This document shows, piece by piece, positions 44,148-52,651 of a stretch of 64,000 nt of DNA (position 1 is the first letter of the stretch; the number at the start of each line of letters is the position of its first letter). Position numbers and translations under genes: made by a program. A model generated the notes under the pieces. That model was given only the letters and a program-made list of their open reading frames with translations, did no database searches and had not been told where the DNA came from. Source of the stretch: an uncultured Pseudomonadales bacterium (GTDB lineage Bacteria > Pseudomonadota > Gammaproteobacteria > Pseudomonadales > Pseudohongiellaceae); NCBI GenBank assembly GCA_947259995.1, contig CAMYOK010000002.1, positions 598,881-662,880 on the forward strand. Direction: 5' to 3'.

Positions 44148-47090
44148 CTAGAACCCTGGAGCCCAATCTACGGACATGTAAAACTGACGACCCCACGGAA
44201 CAGAAAGACGAGTTTCGAAACCACCTAAAACTCCCAGTCGTTGCGGTCGCTTATCGAACACATTACTTACACCAAAACTAAGATTAAATTCGCTATCAAA
44301 GTACTGATCTAATAACAGGCCATAGCGTGCATTGACAATATGCTCCCCTTTAATGTTGCGAGGTGTTCCTATAGCACCGCCTGGACGTATATCTGCGTAG
44401 TAATCGAACACCTTCGCATCAAACTCTATGTCGTGCCAATAACTAGCAGAGACCGATGCGCTTTGATTTCCGCGATACCAACTAAGTCGTAAGTTCGCTT
44501 TTAGCTCAGGAAGGGGCGGAACAATATCAGTGGCATCGTTTTGTTTGCCTAGTGCATCAATGACGCCTCCATTCAAGCCTTCATACCTGTAATCTGTATA
44601 GTATGTCGCCTGTAAGTTAGCGCTAAACGTACCCAAATCATTCGTGTCGAATGTATACGTTATATTGCTATCAAAAAGATCGATCCAGACCGAACTAATG
44701 TTGGCCGCTTGTCGATACACCTTCTTGACTTCGCCAGTTGGAAAGCGGTCAATTTTGTTAGAACCCGGGCCTGCTGGAGGTAAACTTGCTAGCCATGCAT
44801 CAGCCGCATTGCGTGTCGCTGAACCTGGCGTAGAATCATAGCTATCAACGGATGAACCAATCGCGGAAAGCATCTGCTTAAACTGATGATCAACGGTATC
44901 AACATAGGACAATGACAATATTCTGTCCTCGTATTCGATTTCTTGGTAATCAACCGAGAAGGTTAAGCCATCTAGAAAATTTTCAGGCTCCCATGTAAAT
45001 CCTACATTTTGTATCACCGAACTTTCCGGCTGTAGCGATGGGTTTCCAGAAGAACAAGATATACCTCCAGCAAGATTTGTCCCGGTAATTTCATCTCGAC
45101 CAGTGTACGTTTCAGCACAGCTTTGGTCTGGAATAAACGGGCGCGCATCGAACGGAGTGGGTGCGAGAAAACTTTCCCCCCAAGACCCACGTATTGCTAA
45201 AGTGGGCAGTGCCTCCCAACGTAGCGACACTTTTGGAGTTGTCGCCTTCAAGCCAAAAGTCTTGAAGCTTTCATGGCGAACAGCTACTTGCATATCTAGC
45301 GTCTCTAGAATTGGAACTTGAAGCTCTGTGAATACTGCATTCACCTCTGAACGATAAGTCTCATCTTCGGGTACAGGTGAAAGATAGGAGGAACCGTTAT
45401 ATTGAATTCCGGGATGCTCCGTCATATTCGGATCAGCAAACCTGCGAACCCAAAGATCTCGATATTGATAACCTGCTGCTAACTGCACCACACCTGTAGG
45501 CAGATCAAACAGCTCACCACTAACTACTGATTCCAATACTTCCATTTCCTCTTCTTCAGAAACGTGTCCAGATTCATACACCCAGAGCCAGTCAGTCAGC
45601 TCTTGTGAATTGTCTGTTACTCCTTGCACAAAATACGGTGATCTGGGGTCTGCAGAACCAAAAGGGTTGAAGTATTCATTGCCATTTGGTCCACCCTTAC
45701 CAGCGAGAGCGAGTTGGAGTTTTCCGGTATGTATATAGTTGCGGTCTGACATCTGCATAGAAGTCTGGTGTGAGTAGGTTGTATAGCCTGTCCAGCTACC
45801 AACTATGTCGTAGTCCCCAGTAAATACTGCTCTATTAAGAGATTCGCGATTGTTTCTTAGATAATCACCAGCATCCGTTAAAATTGATGGCTTATGCGTA
45901 TACCCGAGAGCAAACACATGCCAAGACCATGGCACCACATCGAATCCGTAGGGGTTAGCTGGGTGATCAGCACGAATCAAGGCGACGTCTCTATCATTCC
46001 CTCCGTTCGAAGACACAGGAAGACCGCGACCATTCCTAGCATTGTAGTTATTCAATAATGTCGCAGAGAGTCGCAACCAATCTGTTGCGTCAAGACTGAT
46101 GTTGTTATACAAGCTATAATCTTCAGAAGCTGGTCCATATGGATTGTGAATACTCCACTCATAAGCACATTGTCCCGACGCCAATTGATGTCCTGCCGGC
46201 ATTGCGCCAGCACCTTGCCCATGCTGAGGAAATCCTCCATTAAAAGTTTCACAACTTGGATCAGTAAGTATATCTCCAGTTAAAGATCCGCCATGGTGAC
46301 CGTACATATTAATTCCATCGCTTGCTCCGAGCACCTGCTTGAAGGACCCAGGGTTTCCTGAAGGAGCGGTGGTAGCAGAAAAATCCATTTCTCTTGACCG
46401 CTCGTACATCATTAAATCTGTTCTTTTTCTGAATTCGAATGCTCCAGTATAATTTATGCCGTTATCAAAATTTACGCCCCACATCGCCGCGTTAGTAAAA
46501 TCTTCCATGGCTCCATCTTCTGTGCGCTGGTAGTAACTACGCGCTTTGAATCCTTGAAAATCCTTTTCGAGAAGCACATTCACCACACCTGCTACAGCGT
46601 CGGATCCATATGTTGCTGACCCTCCGTCCAAAACTACTTCAAGACGGCTGATTGCAATCTCTGGCACATTTCTGTTCATGTTAGATATCAAAGAGCGCTG
46701 TCCATCTATCAGCATCAAGGTTGAATTGCCACCTAAGCCCCGTAGGTTGAAACTCGCCCCAACTCCGGACTGCCCACCAGGGGCCAAAACATTTTTTACA
46801 ATGTCTGCCGCCTGCGTGTATGTCATATCACGTATATACTGCGAGATATTTGGGGCACCAGATTCCTGAAGATCCTCCTGCGTTACCGTGTCGACTGGAG
46901 AATTCTGGGCAAATGCGCTATTTCGAATATAGGACCCAGTTACAACTACTTCCTCTACATCTGTATCTTGCTGTGCAGACACCAAAGTTGGTATTGCTAA
47001 TGAAGTGACAATACAGAGCTTAATTAGGTTTCGGAGCTTCCCTAGAGGACTCATAGAAACCGACAAGGGAAAGACACTTATTATTTTCAT
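44148..47090 (-). CDS. TonB-dependent outer-membrane receptor
   Basis: A 980-residue receptor for active uptake of an unknown substrate. A signal peptide (LIKLCIVTSLAIPTLVSAQQ) is followed by the TonB box/plug start (VEEVVVTGSYIR), the plug domain with LRGLGGNSTLMLIDGQR and LDGGSATYGSDAVAGVVNVLLEK split around residues 110-170, and a 22-strand barrel ending in an aromatic C-terminus (VDWAPGF). Siderophore-specific features are not recognisable; this plug type is common in carbohydrate and aromatic or peptide uptake receptors. ATG 47090 has GGGAG 12 bases upstream; ATG 47054 is possible. It is probably first in the operon with the copper/heme and GMC genes. Confidence 0.93.
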   Translation of the reverse strand: MKIISVFPLSVSMSPLGKLRNLIKLCIVTSLAIPTLVSAQQDTDVEEVVVTGSYIRNSAFAQNSPVDTVTQEDLQESGAPNISQYIRDMTYTQAADIVKNVLAPGGQSGVGASFNLRGLGGNSTLMLIDGQRSLISNMNRNVPEIAISRLEVVLDGGSATYGSDAVAGVVNVLLEKDFQGFKARSYYQRTEDGAMEDFTNAAMWGVNFDNGINYTGAFEFRKRTDLMMYERSREMDFSATTAPSGNPGSFKQVLGASDGINMYGHHGGSLTGDILTDPSCETFNGGFPQHGQGAGAMPAGHQLASGQCAYEWSIHNPYGPASEDYSLYNNISLDATDWLRLSATLLNNYNARNGRGLPVSSNGGNDRDVALIRADHPANPYGFDVVPWSWHVFALGYTHKPSILTDAGDYLRNNRESLNRAVFTGDYDIVGSWTGYTTYSHQTSMQMSDRNYIHTGKLQLALAGKGGPNGNEYFNPFGSADPRSPYFVQGVTDNSQELTDWLWVYESGHVSEEEEMEVLESVVSGELFDLPTGVVQLAAGYQYRDLWVRRFADPNMTEHPGIQYNGSSYLSPVPEDETYRSEVNAVFTELQVPILETLDMQVAVRHESFKTFGLKATTPKVSLRWEALPTLAIRGSWGESFLAPTPFDARPFIPDQSCAETYTGRDEITGTNLAGGISCSSGNPSLQPESSVIQNVGFTWEPENFLDGLTFSVDYQEIEYEDRILSLSYVDTVDHQFKQMLSAIGSSVDSYDSTPGSATRNAADAWLASLPPAGPGSNKIDRFPTGEVKKVYRQAANISSVWIDLFDSNITYTFDTNDLGTFSANLQATYYTDYRYEGLNGGVIDALGKQNDATDIVPPLPELKANLRLSWYRGNQSASVSASYWHDIEFDAKVFDYYADIRPGGAIGTPRNIKGEHIVNARYGLLLDQYFDSEFNLSFGVSNVFDKRPQRLGVLGGFETRLSVPWGRQFYMSVDWAPGF

Positions 47091-47210
47091 ACTGTTTCAC
47101 ACTCCCGATCATTATTATTGTATTTAGATATTTAACGAGGAGATCATATCAATGCGAGAGCGGCCGAACGTGTAGATACTGAGATACCTTGTCCAGATAA
47201 CAAACTATTT

Positions 47211-47232
47211 AGTTCGAATTTCAAAGTTCGAA
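47211..47232. promoter_or_regulatory. Candidate operator: AGTTCGAA direct repeat upstream of the TonB receptor
   Basis: AGTTCGAA occurs at 47211-47218 and 47225-47232, six bases apart, about 120-140 bases before the receptor start. The TTCGAA core is palindromic. The 14-base centre-to-centre spacing is not a full helical turn. AraC-type regulators often bind direct repeats and the neighbouring gene encodes one, so binding is plausible but untested. Confidence 0.35.
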
Positions 47233-47438
47233 GTTTTGGGGGAGATTCGAGTATCAGCATCCAAGCAATGGAGTATTGAGCGCAAAGTACGCTCTATCTG
47301 ATTATTGTGAATTATGAAATTAGGACAACATACCCAGCTTTTAGGACGTAATCAGAAGAGTTGTATGTGAGGATTAAACCACCAACCCAGTGGGGTTAAG
47401 GTGAGTGTCATTATCTTTGGAGCATTAACTCCAGTTGT

Positions 47439-47475
47439 CACCTTGGAGACATGAAGTCTCCAAGGTGCTTTTTTT
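47439..47475 (+). terminator. Plus-strand intrinsic terminator without an assigned gene
   Basis: A perfect 12-bp stem, CACCTTGGAGAC (47439-47450) and GTCTCCAAGGTG (47456-47467), has a 5-base loop and is followed by C and seven T residues. Its orientation is plus, while both neighbouring genes are on the minus strand, and the minus side lacks a T-tract. The 383-base gap (47091-47473) shows no plus-strand protein gene. Confidence 0.8.
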
Positions 47476-48628
47476 ACCATACTTTATTTGGTTCCCGAGG
47501 TGCGACCTGCTCAGGTTCAGCCTCTCGGAAGCTCTGAACTGTCCTTGGCGCTCTTGAGAGAGTTCGATATTCTTTCGGCGTAATACCGTGCTTATCTTTA
47601 AATGCCTTATGGAAAGAAGATAGAGAGGTATACCCAGTGTCCATACCGATACTAAAAATAGAGTCATCCGAAGTAACCAACAGTTCTTCAGCTTCTTTTA
47701 TCCGGTATTTATTTAAAAAATGGCTAAAATTGTTGTATTTTAAAACTCGATTTATGACAGATCTCAACCGATATTCTTGAATCCCCAAGTTTTCTGCCAG
47801 CTGACCTATAGTCAACCCGTTCTTACGATAAGGCTTCTCGCGGCCCATGAATTCTAGCAACTTGTCTTTCACTGCAAAGTCTTTAGGGTCTATTACATTC
47901 TGAGTATTTGGATTCAAAGAATTATTAGAAAACGACTTCGGCGATATCTCTGCGTTAAACCCATTGATTCTAAAAAGCATAAGATTCACCGCAAGAATAG
48001 AAGGGAATATAAATACATTCCGAACTACTTTGACAGCCTCCCCCGTTTCATAGAGCGACTCGAAACCCATATTCACAAACACATCAAAGGATACATCAAT
48101 GCAGACCCAGAGCCAGAAAGTACCCAAAGTAGCAACGAATAGCACTCTCAAACTTCTACGAGATTCAATTAAGTCTTGCCTATATTCCAGCACGGCTAGA
48201 ACTAAAGTATGTATATAAATTCCAATATTAATAATTTGAGGAACAATATGAAAAACTATATAGATCCCTAAATTAGATAAAAGATCTGGATTAGTAAGGT
48301 AGAAAGACTGACCTACCGCTTTCAGAAGAAAATATGTAGCACATATACCCCAAGCGTAAAGTGGCACTCTATCTTCGTGATGAAACAGAACAAACGCCAT
48401 TATCCAGATAACGCCTGGTATTAGATATGTAACTCTCCCTAGGAAGAAGCGCATCCATGTTACTTCTGAAGGGCCTGTCAAAATTACATATAGGTATACT
48501 ACCGTACTCAATGAGAACACTAATAGTAATTTCCCTATATAAGAGTGTCTTTGAAATATGAATACTGCAATTGCTAGAAAAAATGCTTGAGAGATTGATA
48601 AAAGCAAGGCTATTTCTGATATTTGCAT
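47474..48628 (-). CDS. AraC-family regulator with seven-helix membrane domain
   Basis: A 384-residue protein. Residues 1-225 contain about seven transmembrane helices. Residues ~260-365 form the AraC DNA-binding domain with two helix-turn-helix motifs (LTIGQLAENLGIQEYRLRSVINRVL and SIFSIGMDTGYTSLSSFHKAFKDKHGITPKEYR). A charged tail follows. Membrane AraC proteins of this kind usually control a neighbouring transport or catabolic locus; here the TonB receptor operon lies downstream on the same strand and copC-like genes are divergent. It has an own start region with no overlap to other genes. Confidence 0.88.
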   Translation of the reverse strand: MQISEIALLLSISQAFFLAIAVFIFQRHSYIGKLLLVFSLSTVVYLYVILTGPSEVTWMRFFLGRVTYLIPGVIWIMAFVLFHHEDRVPLYAWGICATYFLLKAVGQSFYLTNPDLLSNLGIYIVFHIVPQIINIGIYIHTLVLAVLEYRQDLIESRRSLRVLFVATLGTFWLWVCIDVSFDVFVNMGFESLYETGEAVKVVRNVFIFPSILAVNLMLFRINGFNAEISPKSFSNNSLNPNTQNVIDPKDFAVKDKLLEFMGREKPYRKNGLTIGQLAENLGIQEYRLRSVINRVLKYNNFSHFLNKYRIKEAEELLVTSDDSIFSIGMDTGYTSLSSFHKAFKDKHGITPKEYRTLSRAPRTVQSFREAEPEQVAPREPNKVW

Positions 48629-48999
48629 ACGGACTCCAAGAACGTAAATCTATTAATTATTATTTTTCTATTTTAGACCTTGATACCTAAGACACTCCCT
48701 TCTTGTATCAATTAATGTTGTCCACCCCCATAGCTTATAAAATCAACTTTTCAACATCGCACTAAATATACCGATTTCTCCTAGTGTTATCAGCATTTCG
48801 CAAATACACGGCGACCTTTTAAATAGAGAACAATGTATCAATTTTAAAAACAACACTAAGTATTTACGATGCAGTGTTTTACTTCAAACTTTCTCCGCTA
48901 TATTAACGAGCAACCTTATTGACTACTTTACAACATTTAACTGCGTATGATTGACGATTAAACATACGTAGCTTTTGCTTTTCTTATAACTAAAACTAT
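48629..48999. promoter_or_regulatory. AT-rich divergent regulatory region with repeated TGTATCAATT
   Basis: No gene is seen in these 371 bases between the AraC gene and the copC-like gene. TGTATCAATT occurs at 48704-48713 and 48834-48843. The inverse TTGATAC is at 48680-48686, giving a 7-bp inverted repeat with GTATCAA at 48705-48711. These are candidate regulator sites. I could not settle on a -35/-10 pair. Confidence 0.4.
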
Positions 49000-49464
49000 A
49001 TGAAATCACATAATATACTAAATTCTTTGTTAGCTCTGATCATTCTAGTTCTATGCAGTGACGCAATTGCGCAGCATTCCCACGGCAGACGAAATACCAT
49101 TGAATTAGAATATGAATCTAACCCAACTCATGACGAAGTACTAAAGACCTCTCCCGAAGATATATTGCTTAGATTCAACGACTACGTTCGGCTAGTTAAA
49201 TTGACGCTAAGCGCAGAAGACACTTTAAACGTACCTATAGATTTCGAGTTTTCCAATAGTTATAGCAAGGTATTCATACAAGAACTTCCAAAGCTAAGGC
49301 AGGCAGCCTACTACACCGTTGAATGGGCTGCGTTGAATCCAGAGAACATCATTGTTTATGGGTTTTTCTGTTTCTCCTTCGGCCCGGACGCTCGTGTTCC
49401 CACGACGATAATAAACGCTAGAAATTTTCCAGATAATCCAATTCAGAGAGAAAATCCTTTCTAG
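49000..49464 (+). CDS. CopC-like exported protein with degenerate copper site
   Basis: A 154-residue protein with a signal peptide (SLLALIILVLCSDAIAQ). The mature part has the CopC pattern: H near the N-terminus, LKTSPEDILLRFNDYVRLVKLTL, and a final Greek-key strand (YGFFCFSFG). The usual Asp-Gly-His copper(II) motif before the last strand is replaced by PENI, so the classical site is incomplete. The HSHG sequence just after the cleavage point might bind copper instead. No Shine-Dalgarno sequence is visible before the ATG. Its closeness to a copper monooxygenase-like operon suggests a copper-handling role (inference). Confidence 0.65.
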   Translation: MKSHNILNSLLALIILVLCSDAIAQHSHGRRNTIELEYESNPTHDEVLKTSPEDILLRFNDYVRLVKLTLSAEDTLNVPIDFEFSNSYSKVFIQELPKLRQAAYYTVEWAALNPENIIVYGFFCFSFGPDARVPTTIINARNFPDNPIQRENPF

Positions 49465-49537
49465 CCAGAATATGGCTCGATTCAATAGTAACAACTGACG
49501 CATAACTACTATCAACACTAGTAAAGGAGATACAACA

Positions 49538-50122
49538 ATGCACTCAGATAAATGCTGTAAATTCATCCAATCCATCCAAAAGTGGAGTATGTTATTACTA
49601 ATCTGTTTGAGTTTTTCTTTAACCGCTCAGAACAACATAAGTATATCCAGCAACGCTTTCGAGCATAATAGCGATATCCCTTACCAGTATTCAGCATATG
49701 GAGACAATGTGTCACCCGACATCAGCTGGGACAACTTACCAGTGAACACAGTTGAATTAGCCTTAATATTGGAAGATCCAATCGTTGATATGCCCCAGCC
49801 TTTCGTACACTGGGTAGCCTACAACATACCTGTTACTGCCAGCGGCCTCCCGGCTGGGCTCCCAACTGATACTGAAGTTGCTGGACATTCCGAACTAGAA
49901 GGAATGATTAATGGACTCAACGGAACAAACAGATCTGGTTACTTTGGCCCCCGTCCACCAGCAGATGGCAAAGTACACAAATACCATTTCACGATCTACG
50001 CTCTTGGGTCTAAACTTAACCTTCCTCACGGACTGACGAAAGAGACGCTTCTAAACGCGATAGAAGGACACGTATTAGCATCTGGTACGCTAACAGGTAA
50101 CTACGAGCAGCAAACAGACTAA
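49538..50122 (+). CDS. YbhB/YbcL-family PEBP protein, exported
   Basis: A 194-residue protein of the phosphatidylethanolamine-binding-like fold. After a signal peptide (WSMLLLICLSFSLTAQ) come the family motifs PYQYSAYGDNVSPDISW, LILEDPIVDMPQPFVHWVAYNIP and GYFGPRPPADGKVHKYHFTIYAL, which form the anion-binding pocket. Function in bacteria is mostly unknown. AAAGGAG lies at a good distance before the ATG. It follows the copC-like gene by 73 bases and is probably cotranscribed. Confidence 0.88.
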   Translation: MHSDKCCKFIQSIQKWSMLLLICLSFSLTAQNNISISSNAFEHNSDIPYQYSAYGDNVSPDISWDNLPVNTVELALILEDPIVDMPQPFVHWVAYNIPVTASGLPAGLPTDTEVAGHSELEGMINGLNGTNRSGYFGPRPPADGKVHKYHFTIYALGSKLNLPHGLTKETLLNAIEGHVLASGTLTGNYEQQTD

Positions 50123-50467
50123 GGCCGACCTACTGATATGGTCAGCATACAGATTGACAATAGGCTGTCTTTGTTTAGGGTTTAATTCCATAGAGGTTAC
50201 AAATTGACGAGTTTGGTTTTCCATGTTCGACTACTAAAGTGAATGATTACCTCTCGTCAATTGCTCTAAATAACTACTTTTGTGAGACAGGAACTTCCTT
50301 TCGAGTATTTTTGTCCGAGAACTAGGGAACATTTGCCCTGTAATCCCGGTCTTAAAATCGCAATTAATAACAATTCTTACCAAAAATGTTAGGATATTCC
50401 TAGCCAATAAATACGCTGATTTGGGCTCGGCCTAGATGAATTTAAACCAAGAATAAGGAGATAGTGT
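50123..50467. other. Intergenic region with a 10-bp perfect inverted repeat
   Basis: No gene is seen in 345 bases. AATTGACGAG (50202-50211) and CTCGTCAATT (50253-50262) are perfect inverted copies separated by 41 bases. They could form a long stem-loop, a looped operator or the ends of a tiny decayed insertion. The sugar dehydrogenase promoter must lie in this stretch. Confidence 0.5.
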
Positions 50468-51634
50468 ATGTTTCGTCCATTACTGCTGGGAGCTTTAGCC
50501 CTAGGCCTTAGCCTCAGCGCAGGCATTTCGCAGGCTCAGGATGATGTCCAAAAGTCTGCGCTACATGATTTCCGCGTCGTCACTGTCGCCGATGGTCTTG
50601 AAGTCCCTTGGTCTATGGCCTGGCTTCCAGGTGGTGACATGCTCGTGACCGAGAGAATCGGCAGATTGCGTATAATTCGCGACGGCATGTTATTAGATGA
50701 AGCGGTACCCGGCGTTCCAGAAGTATTCACTACTGGCGGGCAAGCGGGCCTCTTCGATGTTCTTCCGCACCCTGACTTTTCCGATAATCAGTATCTGTAC
50801 CTGAGTTTTGCTAAACCTCTCGAAGATCTCGGCACCTCTACGACGGCAGTAGTACGAGGGCGCTTCGTCAATGATCGCTTAGAAGATGTAGAAGAGATCT
50901 TCGCTGCCGATGCTAGCGGTGCTGGCCACTACGGCGGCAAGCTCGCATTCGATCAGCAAGGCTATTTATTTCTGACTCTAGGGGATCGCATGGCACCCCC
51001 CAATGGCGATCTTCGTGCTCACCCAGCACAAGACCTTTCCAATCATCACGGTGTGATCGTGCGCCTAAATGACGACGGCAGCGTTCCTTCAGATAACCCT
51101 TACGTTGGCCAATCAGGCATCAAACCAGAGACTTGGAGCTATGGTCACCGTAGCCCACAAGGGCTAGCCTTCGATCCAGGCACGGGCAATATGTGGATGA
51201 CTGAACACGGCCCCCAAGGCGGCGACGAGCTCAACCTGATCACCCCCGCCAAGAACTACGGCTGGCCAGTCATAGGGCGCGGCGTCAATTACGGCCCAGG
51301 CACACCGATTCACGAGGCAATCACTCTAGAAGGCATGGAACAACCCAAACGCTTCTGGGTACCTTCAATCGCGACCTCAGGCCTGATGTTCTACACCGGT
51401 TCACGCTTCCCATTATGGAACGGCAATATCTTTGCTGGTGGGCTTGCAGGTGAGCAACTCGCGCGTATCACTCTCAGCGCAGACGGCACCGAAGTCATGT
51501 TTGAAGAGACCCTTCTCCCCTATATTGGCCGCATCCGCGATGTGCGCCAGGGACCGGACGGTTACATCTATGTAGCAATCGAGGATCGTTCACGTGCACC
51601 AACGCCTATCGTGCGCTTAGAGCCAGCCAACTAA
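50468..51634 (+). CDS. PQQ-dependent aldose sugar dehydrogenase
   Basis: A 388-residue periplasmic six-bladed propeller of the soluble glucose dehydrogenase/Asd (YliI) family, which oxidises aldoses with PQQ. It has a signal peptide (LLGALALGLSLSAGISQAQ). Family motifs are LEVPWSMAWLPGGDMLVTERIGRLR, GAGHYGGKLAFD, YGHRSPQGLAFDPGTG and TEHGPQGGDELNLI; the His residues in these are expected at the PQQ site. AAGGAG precedes the ATG. It is monocistronic with a strong terminator. No PQQ biosynthesis genes are in the window. Confidence 0.9.
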   Translation: MFRPLLLGALALGLSLSAGISQAQDDVQKSALHDFRVVTVADGLEVPWSMAWLPGGDMLVTERIGRLRIIRDGMLLDEAVPGVPEVFTTGGQAGLFDVLPHPDFSDNQYLYLSFAKPLEDLGTSTTAVVRGRFVNDRLEDVEEIFAADASGAGHYGGKLAFDQQGYLFLTLGDRMAPPNGDLRAHPAQDLSNHHGVIVRLNDDGSVPSDNPYVGQSGIKPETWSYGHRSPQGLAFDPGTGNMWMTEHGPQGGDELNLITPAKNYGWPVIGRGVNYGPGTPIHEAITLEGMEQPKRFWVPSIATSGLMFYTGSRFPLWNGNIFAGGLAGEQLARITLSADGTEVMFEETLLPYIGRIRDVRQGPDGYIYVAIEDRSRAPTPIVRLEPAN

Positions 51635-51650
51635 GATAAATCGTGTTACA

Positions 51651-51677
51651 AAAAAAGGGGCTTTTTAGCCCCTTTTT
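51651..51677. terminator. Bidirectional terminator between the sugar dehydrogenase and glycosyltransferase genes
   Basis: GGGGCT (51657-51662) pairs with AGCCCC (51667-51672) around a four-T loop, with A-run 51651-51656 and T-run 51673-51677. It can serve both convergent genes. Confidence 0.9.
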
Positions 51678-51718
51678 CAATTTAATAACATTGCAATGAA
51701 GCAATAAAAGCATTGCCT

Positions 51719-52528
51719 TCAAATATGCGGGTTGCGCGCAACCGCACTAAGGCTCCCTGATTGCGTTTGTTTTAAATGTTGCAGCTCCCATAACTTTGCA
51801 TACTTCATAAAATCGTAAAACGCGATGGTGACGCTACCGTTCAATCCCTCATAACCACCGAGGCAGAACCCTTTTAAAATATAATGCTGAACAAAAGATA
51901 AAGGGAAGATGAAAAGCAAAACTAGAAAATGAGCGCGCCGCCCTTTCTCAAACTTGTCCATCGCCTTAAGCTGACTATAACGATTAAGTTTAGCCACCAG
52001 CTCGTCCAGACTCATATCCTGGTGATGCAATATCGCCGCGTTGCTACGCCGCACACGCCCTGAGATGCTGATGCGCTCGTGCACACGGCGCGGCTCATAA
52101 TGCCCTTTGTGTTTGCGAAAGAATCGAATCAGCCGATTATCTTTAGTGAAATACGAGGTGCGACGCCCCCACCGATAAACAATACGACGCGCCTCTAAGG
52201 CATCGCTATGATTAAGCGCCATTGTCGTTAGCATTTCATCGATGAATTCCTCGCTGAGCTCTTCATCAGCATCGATATTAAGCACCCAGTCGCAGCGACA
52301 TAAAGAAAGTGCGTAGGCTTTTTGTTCGCTGAAGCTAACCCAGTTGCGATGGTAGAATTTCACATTGGCATAGTCACCTGCAATTGCTGCCGTCTTGTCT
52401 GTACTACCACAGTCGACGACGATAACCTCCTCAAACCGGCTCAGTTGATTCAGTAGCGCCGCTATTTTGTCAGCCTCATTTAGCGTGATGATATAAACAC
52501 TTACCGGTATTTTTATTTTATCAATCAT
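51719..52528 (-). CDS. Family 2 glycosyltransferase, WaaE/KdtX-like
   Basis: A 269-residue GT2 enzyme. The nucleotide-sugar fold starts at VSVYIITLNEADKIAALL, followed by VVDCGSTDKT and the metal-binding IDADEEL; HYEPRRVHERI continues the family pattern. The C-terminus has a hydrophobic stretch (FLVLLFIFPLSFVQHYILKG) for membrane attachment. Homologues such as WaaE add glucose to the LPS inner core, so a role in lipopolysaccharide assembly is likely, but no other LPS genes are adjacent. It stands alone between two terminators. Confidence 0.82.
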   Translation of the reverse strand: MIDKIKIPVSVYIITLNEADKIAALLNQLSRFEEVIVVDCGSTDKTAAIAGDYANVKFYHRNWVSFSEQKAYALSLCRCDWVLNIDADEELSEEFIDEMLTTMALNHSDALEARRIVYRWGRRTSYFTKDNRLIRFFRKHKGHYEPRRVHERISISGRVRRSNAAILHHQDMSLDELVAKLNRYSQLKAMDKFEKGRRAHFLVLLFIFPLSFVQHYILKGFCLGGYEGLNGSVTIAFYDFMKYAKLWELQHLKQTQSGSLSAVARNPHI

Positions 52529-52601
52529 CCGGAACTCCCTAAGAGTTACTCATGGCATAGCGTTTGGGCAAAGCCGAGGCATGCTCGTCCTCCAAACGAA
52601 A

Positions 52602-52622
52602 AAGAGGCCCGCAGGGGGCCTC
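52602..52622 (-). terminator. Terminator of the second TonB receptor gene
   Basis: GAGGCCC (52604-52610) and GGGCCTC (52616-52622) form a 7-bp GC-rich stem. On the minus strand the hairpin is followed by a run of T residues (complement of AAAA at 52600-52603), 30 bases after the receptor stop. Confidence 0.8.
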
Positions 52623-52651
52623 TATTCCTTGCTTTGCAATTTCTTTTTAGT

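Noticed and set aside
50753-51634. The sugar dehydrogenase as part of the copper/GMC locus
   Set aside because: Separated by a 345-base gap, has its own ribosome-binding site and terminator, and base composition closer to the core genome; a link cannot be shown.
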